Source of the DNA: Bordetella genomosp. 10
GTDB lineage: Bacteria > Pseudomonadota > Gammaproteobacteria > Burkholderiales > Burkholderiaceae_B
NCBI RefSeq assembly: GCF_002261225.1
Contig: NZ_NEVM01000005.1
Span: forward strand, 496,001 to 560,000
Length of the DNA: 64,000 nt
Direction of reading: 5' to 3'
The notes under the pieces are model-generated. The model was not told where the DNA came from, did no database searches, and saw only the letters and a program-made list of their open reading frames with translations. This document shows positions 18,386 through 27,222 of this stretch, in pieces (positions within the stretch are counted from its first letter, which is position 1; every line of letters begins with the position of its first letter). The translations under genes were made by a program, and so were the position numbers.

Positions 18386-19861
18386 TCACGACGAACAACT
18401 GACTTCGATATCGCTCGCCCAATCGGGGGGCAACCCGGCATAGGCCTCGGCGTCAAGGTGTGTCACGAAAGGATTTTTGAGTATCCGCAATAATTTGATA
18501 ATAATAGACGCATCGCCTTGCTTGGCGGCGCGTATGGCGTCCTCGGCCAGATGATTGCGCAAGACATAGAGGGGATTGACGCGGTCCATGGCCTGCGCGG
18601 CCGCCTCCCGCTCGCCGCCCGCCTCGGCCTGGCGCGCCGACCATCGCTGCAGCCAGGCCGCGGCCGCCTCCCTGTCGATGTACAAATCCAGAAAAGGTTG
18701 CGGCTGGCCGCGCGCGGCATCGCTCAGGCGGCGGAAGGTCAGCGTGAAATCCGCGCGCTGGTCGTGCATGAGCTTGAGCAGGTCGTCGAGCAGCGCCTCG
18801 TCGTCCGGCCGCCACGGGCCGATGCCCAGCTTGGCGGCCATGCCGTCGTGAAACGCCGTGACGAATTGGGGTTCGAAGGCCGCCAGTTCCGCCTTCACCG
18901 TGTCCACGTCGCCGATCAGCACGTTCAGGGCGCCGCCCAGGCGGTACAGGTTCCACAAGGCCGCCGATGGCTGCCGGTTCCAGGCGTAGCGCCCTTCGCT
19001 GTCGGAGTGGTTGCAGATGTGGTCCAGGCGGAAGGCGTCCATGAAGCCATAGGGCCCGTAGTCCAGCGTCAGCCCCAGGATGGACATATTGTCGGTATTC
19101 ATCACGCCATGGCAAAAGCCGACGTTCTGCCATTGCGCCATCAGGCGCGCGGTGCGGCCGACGACCTCGCGCAGCAGGGCCAGGTAGGGGGCGCCGCCCT
19201 CGCCCGCCGCGCGGCAGTCCGGATAGAAGCGGTCGATGACGTAGTCGGCCAGTTCGCGCAGGCGTTCGGGCTGGCGCCGCGACGCCCAATGCTCGAAGGA
19301 GCCGAAGCGCACGAAACTCGGCGCCATGCGGGTGACGATGGCGGCGGTTTCCACCGTCTCGCGCACCACCGGATCGTCGGACACGACCAGGGCCAGCGCG
19401 CGGGTGGTGGGGATGCCCAGGCCGTGCATGGCTTCGCCGGCCAGGTATTCGCGCACGGAGGACCGCAGCACCGCGCGGCCGTCGCCCATCCGGGAGTAAG
19501 GCGTCAGCCCCGCGCCCTTCAGTTGCAATTCCCAGTTGCCTTCCGGCCCGCGCACCTCGCCCAGCAGGTGCGCGCGCCCGTCGCCCAATTGGCCGGCCCA
19601 GACGCCGAACTGGTGCCCGCTATAGACCGCGGCCAGGGTGTCCCCGCCCGGCAGCGGGTCCAGGCCGGCGAAAACGCGCAGGAAGGCCTCGCTGCCGAGC
19701 ACCCGGGGATCGAGGCCCAGCAGGGCCGCCGCGTCCTCGTTGGCATGCAGCAGGCGCGGCGCGTTGAGGCCTTGCGGCTGCAAACGGGTATAGAAATCGG
19801 GCGGCAAGGCCGCGAAGGAGTTGCTCAGGGACAGTTCGTCCAGGGAAGCAGCCAGGGACAT
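18386..19861 (-). CDS. selO: SelO-family protein adenylyltransferase (YdiU)
   Basis: SelO is a pseudokinase-fold enzyme that transfers AMP from ATP to Ser/Thr/Tyr residues of target proteins; in E. coli it is linked to redox stress. The 491-residue protein has the conserved FARVFAGL-type start region, GHQFGVWAGQLGDGRA, the ELQLKGAGLTPYSR nucleotide loop, HGVMNTDNMSILGLTLDYGPYGF with the metal-binding Asn/Asp residues, and the N-terminal NSFAALPPDFYTR. It ends CSS; the Cys third from the end is where eukaryotic SelO carries selenocysteine. It forms a single-gene unit. Confidence 0.93.
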   Translation of the reverse strand: MSLAASLDELSLSNSFAALPPDFYTRLQPQGLNAPRLLHANEDAAALLGLDPRVLGSEAFLRVFAGLDPLPGGDTLAAVYSGHQFGVWAGQLGDGRAHLLGEVRGPEGNWELQLKGAGLTPYSRMGDGRAVLRSSVREYLAGEAMHGLGIPTTRALALVVSDDPVVRETVETAAIVTRMAPSFVRFGSFEHWASRRQPERLRELADYVIDRFYPDCRAAGEGGAPYLALLREVVGRTARLMAQWQNVGFCHGVMNTDNMSILGLTLDYGPYGFMDAFRLDHICNHSDSEGRYAWNRQPSAALWNLYRLGGALNVLIGDVDTVKAELAAFEPQFVTAFHDGMAAKLGIGPWRPDDEALLDDLLKLMHDQRADFTLTFRRLSDAARGQPQPFLDLYIDREAAAAWLQRWSARQAEAGGEREAAAQAMDRVNPLYVLRNHLAEDAIRAAKQGDASIIIKLLRILKNPFVTHLDAEAYAGLPPDWASDIEVSCSS

Positions 19862-19964
19862 GGGCGACGCTCGCTATCGATGCTTGCTGACAATCGGAAC
19901 AGGAATACAGGCGGGAGCGCCAGGCTGGCGCTCTCCGGGCGTCCCATGGCGGGACGGGGCCGGT

Positions 19965-20348
19965 TCAGCCGCGGCCGGCCAGCTTGCGCCGCCGCGCGGC
20001 GCGCTTGGCCGGCCAGACATACATGATGGCGCTGATGAAAAACACCAGGGACAGCGCAAGCTCCAGCCCCGCCAGCGCCGCCGAGACGGGCGAAATGTCC
20101 GACATGAAGCGCACGGTCCCCTCCATGACATATAACAGTGACAACATGCTTGCCCACTGATACGTATAGAGATCGCCCCGCACGATGCCCCGCAAGGGCA
20201 GCGCCAGCGGCAAGGCCTTGAGGAACATCCAGGAGCCGCCCGGACGCAGCGGCGACAGGACGGTTTCCCAGAGGACGCACAGGACCAGCAGGGCCACCAG
20301 CGAGATCGTCGCAACGGCGCGCAACGGGGAGTTGAGTTGATCATTCAT
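19965..20348 (-). CDS. DUF2069 membrane protein
   Basis: The 127-residue protein has about four hydrophobic segments and a basic C-terminus (PAKRAARRRKLAGRG). DUF2069 proteins are conserved in beta- and gammaproteobacteria and have no assigned function. I start it at the ATG at 20348, since further upstream the frame runs into the divergent yihY gene. Only 17 bp separate the two start codons, so each promoter must lie within or before the other gene. Confidence 0.82.
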   Translation of the reverse strand: MNDQLNSPLRAVATISLVALLVLCVLWETVLSPLRPGGSWMFLKALPLALPLRGIVRGDLYTYQWASMLSLLYVMEGTVRFMSDISPVSAALAGLELALSLVFFISAIMYVWPAKRAARRRKLAGRG

Positions 20349-20365
20349 ACTGCTATTATCGCCTG

Positions 20366-21679
20366 ATGAATCACCCAGTACAGTCGGCTGCCGCAACGCC
20401 GGCAGGGCCCGAAGCGCCGCCACAGCGAACCTCCTGGACGGGTCGCACGGTCAAGCTTTTGCGTTTCGCGGCGAGCAGGACCGCCGAAGAAGAGTTGCTG
20501 CAGGTCGCGTCCAGCCTGACTTTCACCACCGTGCTCGCCATCGTTCCCATGCTGACGGTGGTGCTGTCGCTGTTCACCGCCTTCCCGGTGTTCCAGGAAT
20601 TCCGCATCGCGCTGGAGAACTTCCTGAGCACCAGCCTGATGCCGCCGGCGGTATCGGACAACATCATGAACTACCTCAACCAGTTCGCCCGCCAGGCTTC
20701 GCGCCTGACGGCGATCGGCGGCGCGTTCCTGGTGGTGACGTCGATCCTGCTCATCATGACGATCGACAAGACGTTCAACGATATCTGGCACGTGACCCGC
20801 CAGCGCCCGCTGGCCCAGCGCGCGCTGATCTACTGGGCCGCGGTGACGCTGGGCCCCGTGGTGGCGGGCGCCAGCCTGTGGGCCACCTCCTTCCTGGCGC
20901 GGGAATCCATGGGCCTGGTCAGGGACGTGCCCAACCTGATCGGGCTGACGGTGTCCGTGCTGCCGCTGGCCCTGACCGGCCTGGGCTTCGCCGCCCTGTT
21001 CTTCGTCGTGCCGAACCGCCGGGTCTATTGGCGCGACGCCCTGGCGGGCGGCGTGGGCACCGCCATCGTCCTCGAACTGATGAAGGCGGCCTTCGCCTAC
21101 TACCTGACCCGTTTTCCGACCTATACGGTGATCTACGGGGCGTTCGCCACCCTGCCGATCTTCCTGCTGTGGATCTACCTCTCCTGGCTGGCCATCCTGT
21201 TCGGCGCCACCGTGGCCGCCAGCCTGCCCCTGCTGCGGCTGGGGCGCTGGGAAGTCAACCGGGAGCCGGGCGCCACTTTCATCGACGCCATCGGGGTGCT
21301 GCGCTGCCTCTACGAGGCGCTGGGCCGCGTGCCGGCGGGCCGCAGCGCCAGCGACCTCGCCGCCACGCTGCACCTGCACCACGACGAGTTGAACGCGGTC
21401 CTGGAAGCCCTGAGCGACCTCGGCATGGTCACCCGCACCCAGGACCAGCACTGGATATTGTCCTGCGACCCGCAGCGCACCCGCCTGGACGCCGTGATCG
21501 ACCGCTTCCTGCTCGACCGCGGCCAGCGGCGCCTCAAGGATTTCCCCGAAGCCATCGCCATCGCCCAGGCCGCCCTGCAAGGCCTCGCCGCGCCCACGCT
21601 GGAAGAACTGATGCAGGAAGCGCAAAATACGGGCACGGGGTCGGCGGACATCCTCAGAATCGAAGCACTCAAGAAATAA
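20366..21679 (+). CDS. YihY/UPF0761 inner-membrane protein
   Basis: The 437-residue protein has a YihY domain with six membrane helices (~50-290): FTTVLAIVPMLTVVLSLF, the conserved VPNRRVYWRDALAGG loop, YAAF-type IYGAFATLPIFLLWIYLSWLAILFGA. A cytosolic winged-helix-like C-terminal extension (~300-437) follows. The family was once called ribonuclease BN; that activity was later assigned to a different protein, so function is unknown. It is followed by the CBS gene after 29 bp. Confidence 0.88.
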   Translation: MNHPVQSAAATPAGPEAPPQRTSWTGRTVKLLRFAASRTAEEELLQVASSLTFTTVLAIVPMLTVVLSLFTAFPVFQEFRIALENFLSTSLMPPAVSDNIMNYLNQFARQASRLTAIGGAFLVVTSILLIMTIDKTFNDIWHVTRQRPLAQRALIYWAAVTLGPVVAGASLWATSFLARESMGLVRDVPNLIGLTVSVLPLALTGLGFAALFFVVPNRRVYWRDALAGGVGTAIVLELMKAAFAYYLTRFPTYTVIYGAFATLPIFLLWIYLSWLAILFGATVAASLPLLRLGRWEVNREPGATFIDAIGVLRCLYEALGRVPAGRSASDLAATLHLHHDELNAVLEALSDLGMVTRTQDQHWILSCDPQRTRLDAVIDRFLLDRGQRRLKDFPEAIAIAQAALQGLAAPTLEELMQEAQNTGTGSADILRIEALKK

Positions 21680-21708
21680 TCCCGGGTTCGCCCTAGGAGG
21701 AACTCATC

Positions 21709-22176
21709 ATGTTGAAAGTCAGTGAAATCTTGCGCGTCAAGGGCGATACGCTCTTCACCGCCACTCCCGACACGCCGGTGGCGCGCGCGGTGGAAATCAT
21801 GGCCGAACAGGACATCGGCTCGGTGGTCATCATGGAATCGGGCATGCTCTGTGGCATGCTGACCTTCCGCGAGATCATCCGCCACGTCCATGCCAACGGC
21901 GGCGACGTGGGTAATGCCACCATCCGCAGCATCATGGACGACGCGCCGGTCAGCGTCACGCCCAACACCAGCGCCGACGAAGTCCAGCGCCTGATGCTGG
22001 AGCGGCACGCGCGCTACATCCCCGTCATGGACGGCCCGATGCTCATGGGCGTGATTTCCTTCTACGACATGGCGCAGGCCATCGTGGCGGCCCAGCAGTT
22101 CGAAAACAACATGCTGAAGGCCTATATCCGCGACTGGCCCATGGACGAGGAAAACACGGCCGCGCCGAAGGCCTGA
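21709..22176 (+). CDS. Paired CBS-domain protein
   Basis: The 155-residue protein consists of two CBS motifs (roughly 10-65 and 75-130), typical of small adenosine-nucleotide sensors. Signatures are DIGSVVIMESGMLCGMLTFREI and ARYIPVMDGPMLMGVISFYDM. An AGGAGGAACTCATC ribosome binding site precedes the ATG. It is probably co-transcribed with the upstream YihY gene. The regulated target is unknown. Confidence 0.88.
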   Translation: MLKVSEILRVKGDTLFTATPDTPVARAVEIMAEQDIGSVVIMESGMLCGMLTFREIIRHVHANGGDVGNATIRSIMDDAPVSVTPNTSADEVQRLMLERHARYIPVMDGPMLMGVISFYDMAQAIVAAQQFENNMLKAYIRDWPMDEENTAAPKA

Positions 22177-22186
22177 AGCCGGGAGA

Positions 22187-23254
22187 TCAGGCGGCGGCCA
22201 CCGACAGGCCGTCGTCGTCGCGGTCCCGGTCCCGGTCGTCCAGGCCGTCGTCCTCGGACGCGTCGGCCATGCCGCCGCGCTGGCGCGGATCGCGCAGGCT
22301 GCGCCAGGCTTCGTAGATCAGGCCGGGATCCTCGCCGCGCAGGCGGGCGGCGTCGGACAGGATGCGGCGCCAGCGGCGCGCGCCCGCCTGGCCGTTGACC
22401 AGCCCCAGCAGCGGGCGCACGAGAATGCGCAGCGGCACGCCGCGGGCGACCTGGCCGGCGGCGTAGCGCGTCATCGCATCGACCACCTGGGCGTCGCCGG
22501 GCAGGCGCAGGGACGGCCACAATTGCCGGGAAATTTCAGACAGCACCCGCGGCGTATGCCAGGCCGCGCGGCCCAGCATCACGCCGTCGAAGCGGGCCAG
22601 CGCCTGCATGGACGCATCCGCCTCGTCCAGGCCCCCATTGAGCACCACCGTGCAATCGGGAAAATCCTGCTTCAGGCGCAGGGCGTCGTCATAGCGCAAG
22701 GCGGGAATCTGCCGGTTGTCCTTGGGCGACAGGCCCTTGAGCACGGCGTTGCGCGCGTGCACGATGAACACCCGGCAACCCACGTCATACAGCTTGCCGA
22801 CGAAATCCCGCACGAAACCATAGGACTCGTCGTAATCCAGGCCCAGGCGGTGCTTGACCGTCACCGGCACGTCCACGGCGTCCTGCATGGCCTTCACGCA
22901 ATCGGCGACCAGGTCGGGCTCGGCCATGAGGCAGGCGCCGAACGCGCCGCGCTGCACGCGCTCGGACGGACAGCCGCAATTCAGGTTGATTTCGTCATAG
23001 CCCCACTGCTGGCCCAGGCGGGCGGCGTGGGCCAGCGCGTCGGGTTCGCTGCCGCCCAGTTGCAGGGCCACGGGATGCTCCGCCGCGTCGAAGTCCAGAT
23101 GACGCGCCACATCCCCGTGCAGCAAGGCGCCGGTGGTGATCATCTCGGTGTAGAGGCGCGCCTGCGGCGCCAGCAGTCGATGGAAATAGCGGCAATGCCT
23201 ATCCGTGACATCGATCATCGGCGCGACGCACAGCCGCCAGTCGGGAGCAGACAC
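22187..23254 (-). CDS. dusA: tRNA-dihydrouridine(20/20a) synthase
   Basis: This is an FMN enzyme reducing uridine in the tRNA D-loop. The DusA-type features are VAPMIDVTDRHCRYFHRLL, LYTEMITTGALLHG, NLNCGCPSERVQRGAFGACLM with the catalytic Cys, KHRLGLD and HARNAVLKGLSPKDNR. I place the start at a GTG at 23254, giving the family-typical beginning APDWRLCVAPM. The open frame continues to 23365 but those residues are unlike DusA. The C-terminus has an Asp/Arg-rich tail (DDRDRDRDDD), longer than usual. Confidence 0.92.
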   Translation of the reverse strand: MSAPDWRLCVAPMIDVTDRHCRYFHRLLAPQARLYTEMITTGALLHGDVARHLDFDAAEHPVALQLGGSEPDALAHAARLGQQWGYDEINLNCGCPSERVQRGAFGACLMAEPDLVADCVKAMQDAVDVPVTVKHRLGLDYDESYGFVRDFVGKLYDVGCRVFIVHARNAVLKGLSPKDNRQIPALRYDDALRLKQDFPDCTVVLNGGLDEADASMQALARFDGVMLGRAAWHTPRVLSEISRQLWPSLRLPGDAQVVDAMTRYAAGQVARGVPLRILVRPLLGLVNGQAGARRWRRILSDAARLRGEDPGLIYEAWRSLRDPRQRGGMADASEDDGLDDRDRDRDDDGLSVAAA

Positions 23255-23379
23255 AGGAAATCGTCCAGGAGGAATATGGGCGTATTTTACGTCCTGGGCC
23301 CTGGGGGCGCCCGGCGGTAGTCTAAAATTGCGCCGCCGGCCCCGCCCACAGGGGGCCATTTCCATTCCGACACGACCCG

Positions 23380-24369
23380 ATGGCTGTATTCACGACCGTA
23401 ACCGACGACGATGCCCGCGACCTTCTGCGGGGCTACGACCTGGGCGAATTGGTATCGCTGCGCGGTATTACGGCAGGTATCGAAAACACCAATTACTTCC
23501 TCACCACGACGGGCGGGGAATATGTGCTGACCGTTTTCGAGGTGCTGACCTACGAGCAGTTGCCGTTCTATATAGAACTGATGCACCTGCTGGCGGATCG
23601 CGGCGTGCCCGTCCCGCAGCCGCAGACGCGGCGCGACGGCACGCGCCTGACCCGCATGCACGGCAAGCCCTGCGCCATCGTGACCCGGCTGGACGGCGGC
23701 TACGAACCCGCCCCCGGCGCCGAACACTGCCGCCTGACCGGCGCCACGCTGGCGCGGGCCCACCTGGCGGCGCGCGACTTCGCCCTGCACCAGCCGAATC
23801 TGCGCGGCCTGCCCTGGCAACTGCAAACGGCGCCCACGGTGCGTCCTTTCCTGGACGCGGACCAGGACGCACTGCTGTCCCGCACGCTGGACGAGTTGCA
23901 GCGCCTGTCCGCCACGCCGGCCTGGCAGGCCCTGCCGGCCGGCCCGGCCCATTGCGACCTGTTCCGCGACAACGTGCTGTTCACCGGCACCTTCGAAGCG
24001 CCCCGCATGGGCGGTTTCATCGATTTCTATTTCGCGGGGTGCGATACCTGGCTGTTCGACGTGGCCGTCAGCGTCAACGACTGGTGCATAGAGCGCGCCA
24101 GCGGCGAGATCGTGCCGGACCTGGCGCGCGCCTGGCTGGGGGCCTACGCGGAAGTGCGGCCCTTCACCGCCGAGGAGCGCCAGCTCTGGCCCGCGATGCT
24201 GCGCGCCGCCGCCGTCCGCTTCTGGCTGTCGCGCCTTTATGACTTCCACCTGCCGCGCCCGGCGCAAACGCTCAAGCCGCACGACCCTCGCCACTTCGAA
24301 AGAGTGTTGCAGGCGCGCCACCGCGTGGTTCCCGAGGCCTTGCCGGCAGGTGGCCTGGCCCATAATTAG
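23380..24369 (+). CDS. thrB: Homoserine kinase, choline-kinase fold
   Basis: It phosphorylates homoserine in threonine synthesis. This 329-residue type (APH/choline-kinase fold, not the GHMP type of E. coli) is common in betaproteobacteria. It begins MAVFTTVTDDDARDLL and shows GITAGIENTNYFLTT, the catalytic AHCDLFRDNVLF and the metal-binding FIDFYFAGCD. The ATG is 126 bp from the divergent dusA start. Confidence 0.93.
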   Translation: MAVFTTVTDDDARDLLRGYDLGELVSLRGITAGIENTNYFLTTTGGEYVLTVFEVLTYEQLPFYIELMHLLADRGVPVPQPQTRRDGTRLTRMHGKPCAIVTRLDGGYEPAPGAEHCRLTGATLARAHLAARDFALHQPNLRGLPWQLQTAPTVRPFLDADQDALLSRTLDELQRLSATPAWQALPAGPAHCDLFRDNVLFTGTFEAPRMGGFIDFYFAGCDTWLFDVAVSVNDWCIERASGEIVPDLARAWLGAYAEVRPFTAEERQLWPAMLRAAAVRFWLSRLYDFHLPRPAQTLKPHDPRHFERVLQARHRVVPEALPAGGLAHN

Positions 24370-24414
24370 GCTACATATATCTAAATAATCACCTAGGCAG
24401 CGTAAGTCCGACAC

Positions 24415-25218
24415 ATGCAAGCAGCAGCCCTTCCCGCGACCGCCGGCTGGCAATGGGCCCGCGACGGTTTTCGCCTGTTCATGCGCCAACCCTTACCCTT
24501 GTTCGCCTGGGCGCTGGCCATCAGCCTGATGGTCCTGTTCGCCACCTACACGCCTCCCGTCGGTCCCCTGCTCTTCATCGCCCTGATGCCCGTGGTGACG
24601 CTGATGACGCTGTCGGCTTGCAAGCACATCGACGCCGACCGCACCATGCTGCCGTCGATGTGGCTCAAGCCGCTGCTCAAGCCGGGGGTGTTCAAGAAGC
24701 TCATGATCCTGGGCCTGAGCTATGCCGGCCTCTGCCTGCTGGCGGGCTTCATCGCCTTCATGCCTTTCGCCGACGCGCTCGCCGACGGCATGCGGGCGGC
24801 GTCGGTGACGCAGGACCTGACGCCCTTCCTGATGGCGGTGCGCGGGCCGCTGACGGTCTTCGCGATCCTGTATGTCATCATCGCGGCGCTGTTCTGGCAT
24901 GCGCCCGTGCTGGTTGCCTGGCATGGGGTGCGCCTGGTGCAGTCGCTTTTCTTCTCCGGCATCGCCTGCTGGCGCAACAAGTGGGCTTTCCTGGTCTACG
25001 GGCTCACCTGGGTGGCCACCTTCCTTGCCATCAGCTACTGCGGCGACCTGCTGGCCAGCCTGGGATTGCCGAGGCACCTGGTCGACATCCTGCAGATTCC
25101 CGTCAATATCGCGGCGGGCGGCGTGCTCTATAGCAGCTTCTATCCGGCTTATACCTCCGTCTTCGATATCAACAACGCCAGCCTCCAGTTCGACAACGGA
25201 CACGGCACGCAGGCATAA
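24415..25218 (+). CDS. BPSS1780-family membrane protein
   Basis: The 267-residue protein has about six hydrophobic helices: GWQWARDGFRLFMRQPLPLFAWALAI at the start, PVGPLLFIALMPVVTLMTLSACKHID, and HAPVLVAWHGVRLVQSLFFS. It matches the family named after Burkholderia BPSS1780, of unknown function. It directly follows thrB on the same strand (45 bp). Its 3' end overlaps, tail to tail, the DUF192 gene from the other strand. Confidence 0.82.
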   Translation: MQAAALPATAGWQWARDGFRLFMRQPLPLFAWALAISLMVLFATYTPPVGPLLFIALMPVVTLMTLSACKHIDADRTMLPSMWLKPLLKPGVFKKLMILGLSYAGLCLLAGFIAFMPFADALADGMRAASVTQDLTPFLMAVRGPLTVFAILYVIIAALFWHAPVLVAWHGVRLVQSLFFSGIACWRNKWAFLVYGLTWVATFLAISYCGDLLASLGLPRHLVDILQIPVNIAAGGVLYSSFYPAYTSVFDINNASLQFDNGHGTQA

Positions 25219-25446
25219 GGCCAGCCGGCGCGGCGGCAGGCCGGCCACCACCTTGACGACCCGGTTCTCGCGGTCCAGGAAAAACAGGTCCAGCGGATAA
25301 CGCATGCGCAGCGTGTGCACCGCCCGGCAGGGCCGCAGCCACGCGCCCACGGCCCTGCGCGGCGGCCGCCGGCCGGCCAGGCCGCGCAAGCGGGCGGCCC
25401 AGCGCCGCAGCGGCCATATCCGCAAGCGGTCCGGCGGGGGGCTCAT
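24493..25446 (-). CDS. DUF192 protein of the tad cluster; true end uncertain
   Basis: The ATG at 25446 overlaps the tadC stop (ATGA), so the gene is coupled to tadC. The first ~92 residues fit DUF192: CRAVHTLRMRYPLDLFFLDRENRVVKV and AVSVVELEAG, the family's core and end motifs. No stop occurs near the expected domain end (~25,170). The frame stays open antisense through most of the BPSS1780 gene to 24493, giving 317 codons of mostly non-domain sequence. Either the product has a long nonsense tail or the annotated gene has lost its stop. DUF192 genes often accompany tad genes; the role is unknown. Confidence 0.55.
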   Translation of the reverse strand: MSPPPDRLRIWPLRRWAARLRGLAGRRPPRRAVGAWLRPCRAVHTLRMRYPLDLFFLDRENRVVKVVAGLPPRRLALCLRAVSVVELEAGVVDIEDGGISRIEAAIEHAARRDIDGNLQDVDQVPRQSQAGQQVAAVADGKEGGHPGEPVDQESPLVAPAGDAGEEKRLHQAHPMPGNQHGRMPEQRRDDDIQDREDRQRPAHRHQEGRQVLRHRRRPHAVGERVGERHEGDEARQQAEAGIAQAQDHELLEHPRLEQRLEPHRRQHGAVGVDVLASRQRHQRHHGHQGDEEQGTDGRRVGGEQDHQADGQRPGEQG

Positions 25447-26321
25447 TGGAGCGCCCCGCGCAATTGCACGACGATGGGAAAGCCCAGCACCACGAAAGTG
25501 CAGGGAAAAATACACAGCAGCAGGGGCAGCAGCATTTTCACCGGCGCCCGCATGGCCAGGCGCTCGGCGCGCTGGATGCGTTCGGCGCGGCGCTGCTCGG
25601 CCTGCGCGCGCAGGATGGGCCCGAGACTCATGCCCAGGCTGTCGGCCTGCGCCAGCGCCGTCACCAGTACGCGCACCCCGTACAGGTTCGTGCGGACGGC
25701 CCAGCCGCGCAAGGCATCCAGCCGCGCCATGCCGGTCCGCATGTCGCCCAGCGCCCATTGCAGCTCGTCGCGCAGCGGGCCGGGCGGCCCGTACTCGACG
25801 GCCTGCTGCAATGCCCCTTGCAGATTCAGGCCGGCCTCGACGCACAACGTCGCCATGTCCAGCAGGAAAGGCAATTCCTTTTCCATGCGCGTGGCCCGCG
25901 TGCGCGCCCGGGCGCGCAAGGCATGCCTCGGCAGGAGCGCGCCGACGCCCGCGCCCAGCAGGCCGGCCACGGCCAGCAGCCGCGCGCTCGCCGGCGCCGC
26001 CCAGAGATCGGCCAGCAGCAGCGCGACGGCGGCGCCGGACGCGCCGGACAGATAGGAGGCCGCGGCCACGTGCGCCGGCGTCAGCAGGCGTTCCAGGCCG
26101 GTGCGTTCGAGCAGCCGGCGCAGCCGCCCGCGGCGGTGCCAGGACAGGAACAGCCAGCCGCTGCGCGCGATGCCGTCCAGCCAGGGCCAGACCGCGCGCC
26201 ACAGCGGCGGCAAGCCCGGCCGGCCTGCATGCCCGCGCCACAAGGGCCGCAGCCAGCCGCGCAGGAGCAGCGCCAGGCAGGCGGCGCAGACGGCGGCCAA
26301 TGCCGCGGCAAGCGCCATCAC
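25443..26321 (-). CDS. tadC: Tad pilus inner-membrane platform protein TadC
   Basis: The 292-residue protein has a T2SF (GspF-like) domain in its second half: KELPFLLDMATLCVEAGLNLQGAL, LYGVRVLVTALAQADSLGMSLG, LRAQAEQRRAERIQRAERLAMRAPVKMLLPLLL. Membrane segments lie at the N-terminus, middle and C-terminus. With TadB it forms the platform over the CpaF ATPase. It lies between tadB and the DUF192 gene, all on the minus strand. Confidence 0.9.
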   Translation of the reverse strand: MMALAAALAAVCAACLALLLRGWLRPLWRGHAGRPGLPPLWRAVWPWLDGIARSGWLFLSWHRRGRLRRLLERTGLERLLTPAHVAAASYLSGASGAAVALLLADLWAAPASARLLAVAGLLGAGVGALLPRHALRARARTRATRMEKELPFLLDMATLCVEAGLNLQGALQQAVEYGPPGPLRDELQWALGDMRTGMARLDALRGWAVRTNLYGVRVLVTALAQADSLGMSLGPILRAQAEQRRAERIQRAERLAMRAPVKMLLPLLLCIFPCTFVVLGFPIVVQLRGALQ

Positions 26322-26373
26322 CGCCCTCTCCTGTTCGTCCCGCCTATCCGCGTCATGCCCTGCCCTCCGATGT

Positions 26374-27222
26374 TCAGATATCGATGTCCACGATGCGCCG
26401 TATCCAGCAGACGCCGACGGTCTCCAGCGCCGCCAGGACCAGCAGGACGGACAAACCGAATCCCGTGCCCCACAGCGGCTGCATGGAAACGGGGTCCAGG
26501 TAGGCGAGGACCACGACCATGCCGGGCGCCAGCAGGCCGACCACCCAGGCCTGCAGCCGCCCCTGCGCCGTCAAGGTCAGGACGCGGTCGCGCAGTTGTT
26601 GCCGCGCCCGCAACATGGCGGCGATGCGGTCCAGCGTCTCGGCGAGATTGCCGCCGCTATGCGCCGCGACGCGCAGCGCGGACACCAGCAGGCCGGTTGC
26701 CTCGGAAGGCAGGCGCGCCTGCAAATTGCCGAGCGCCGCGTCGAAGGAAAGGCCCAGGCGCTGCTCGCGCAGCATGAGCCCGAACTCCTGCGCGAGCGGC
26801 GGCTCCGACTGGTCGACGATATGGCGCAGGGCGCCGGGAACGCTGGCGCCGGCGCGCAGGCCGGCCGCCAGGGCTTGCAGCATGTCCGGCAATTGGGCAT
26901 CGAAGCGCGCATGGCGCCGACGACGCAGGCTGGCGATGAGCAGGTGCGTCGCGCGTATCGGCGCGGCGCCGCCCGCCACGGCCAGCACCACGCTGCCGGC
27001 GACGGCGTACAGCAGGCCGGCCAGCGCCGCGCACAACAGCACGTTCGCGGTCCATAGCTGGCGGGCATCGACGAACAGGAAGACCTCGCTGAGCCGCATG
27101 CCCGCCTCGTCGGTGTAGATGCGCCGGTAGCGCGCCAGCGCGGCGGCGAACCAGCCATAGCTCAGGCTGCATGCCAGCATGGCGCACAGCGCCGCGCCGG
27201 CGGCGATTGCCCACACCATCAT
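26374..27222 (-). CDS. tadB: Tad pilus inner-membrane platform protein TadB
   Basis: The 282-residue protein has an N-terminal helix, a central helix pair and a T2SF domain (LPDMLQALAAGLRAGASVPGAL, LMLREQRLGLSFDAALGNL, LSALRVAAHSGGNLAETLDRIA), ending in membrane helices. It overlaps the end of cpaF by 4 bp (ATGA), which indicates translational coupling. Confidence 0.9.
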   Translation of the reverse strand: MMVWAIAAGAALCAMLACSLSYGWFAAALARYRRIYTDEAGMRLSEVFLFVDARQLWTANVLLCAALAGLLYAVAGSVVLAVAGGAAPIRATHLLIASLRRRRHARFDAQLPDMLQALAAGLRAGASVPGALRHIVDQSEPPLAQEFGLMLREQRLGLSFDAALGNLQARLPSEATGLLVSALRVAAHSGGNLAETLDRIAAMLRARQQLRDRVLTLTAQGRLQAWVVGLLAPGMVVVLAYLDPVSMQPLWGTGFGLSVLLVLAALETVGVCWIRRIVDIDI

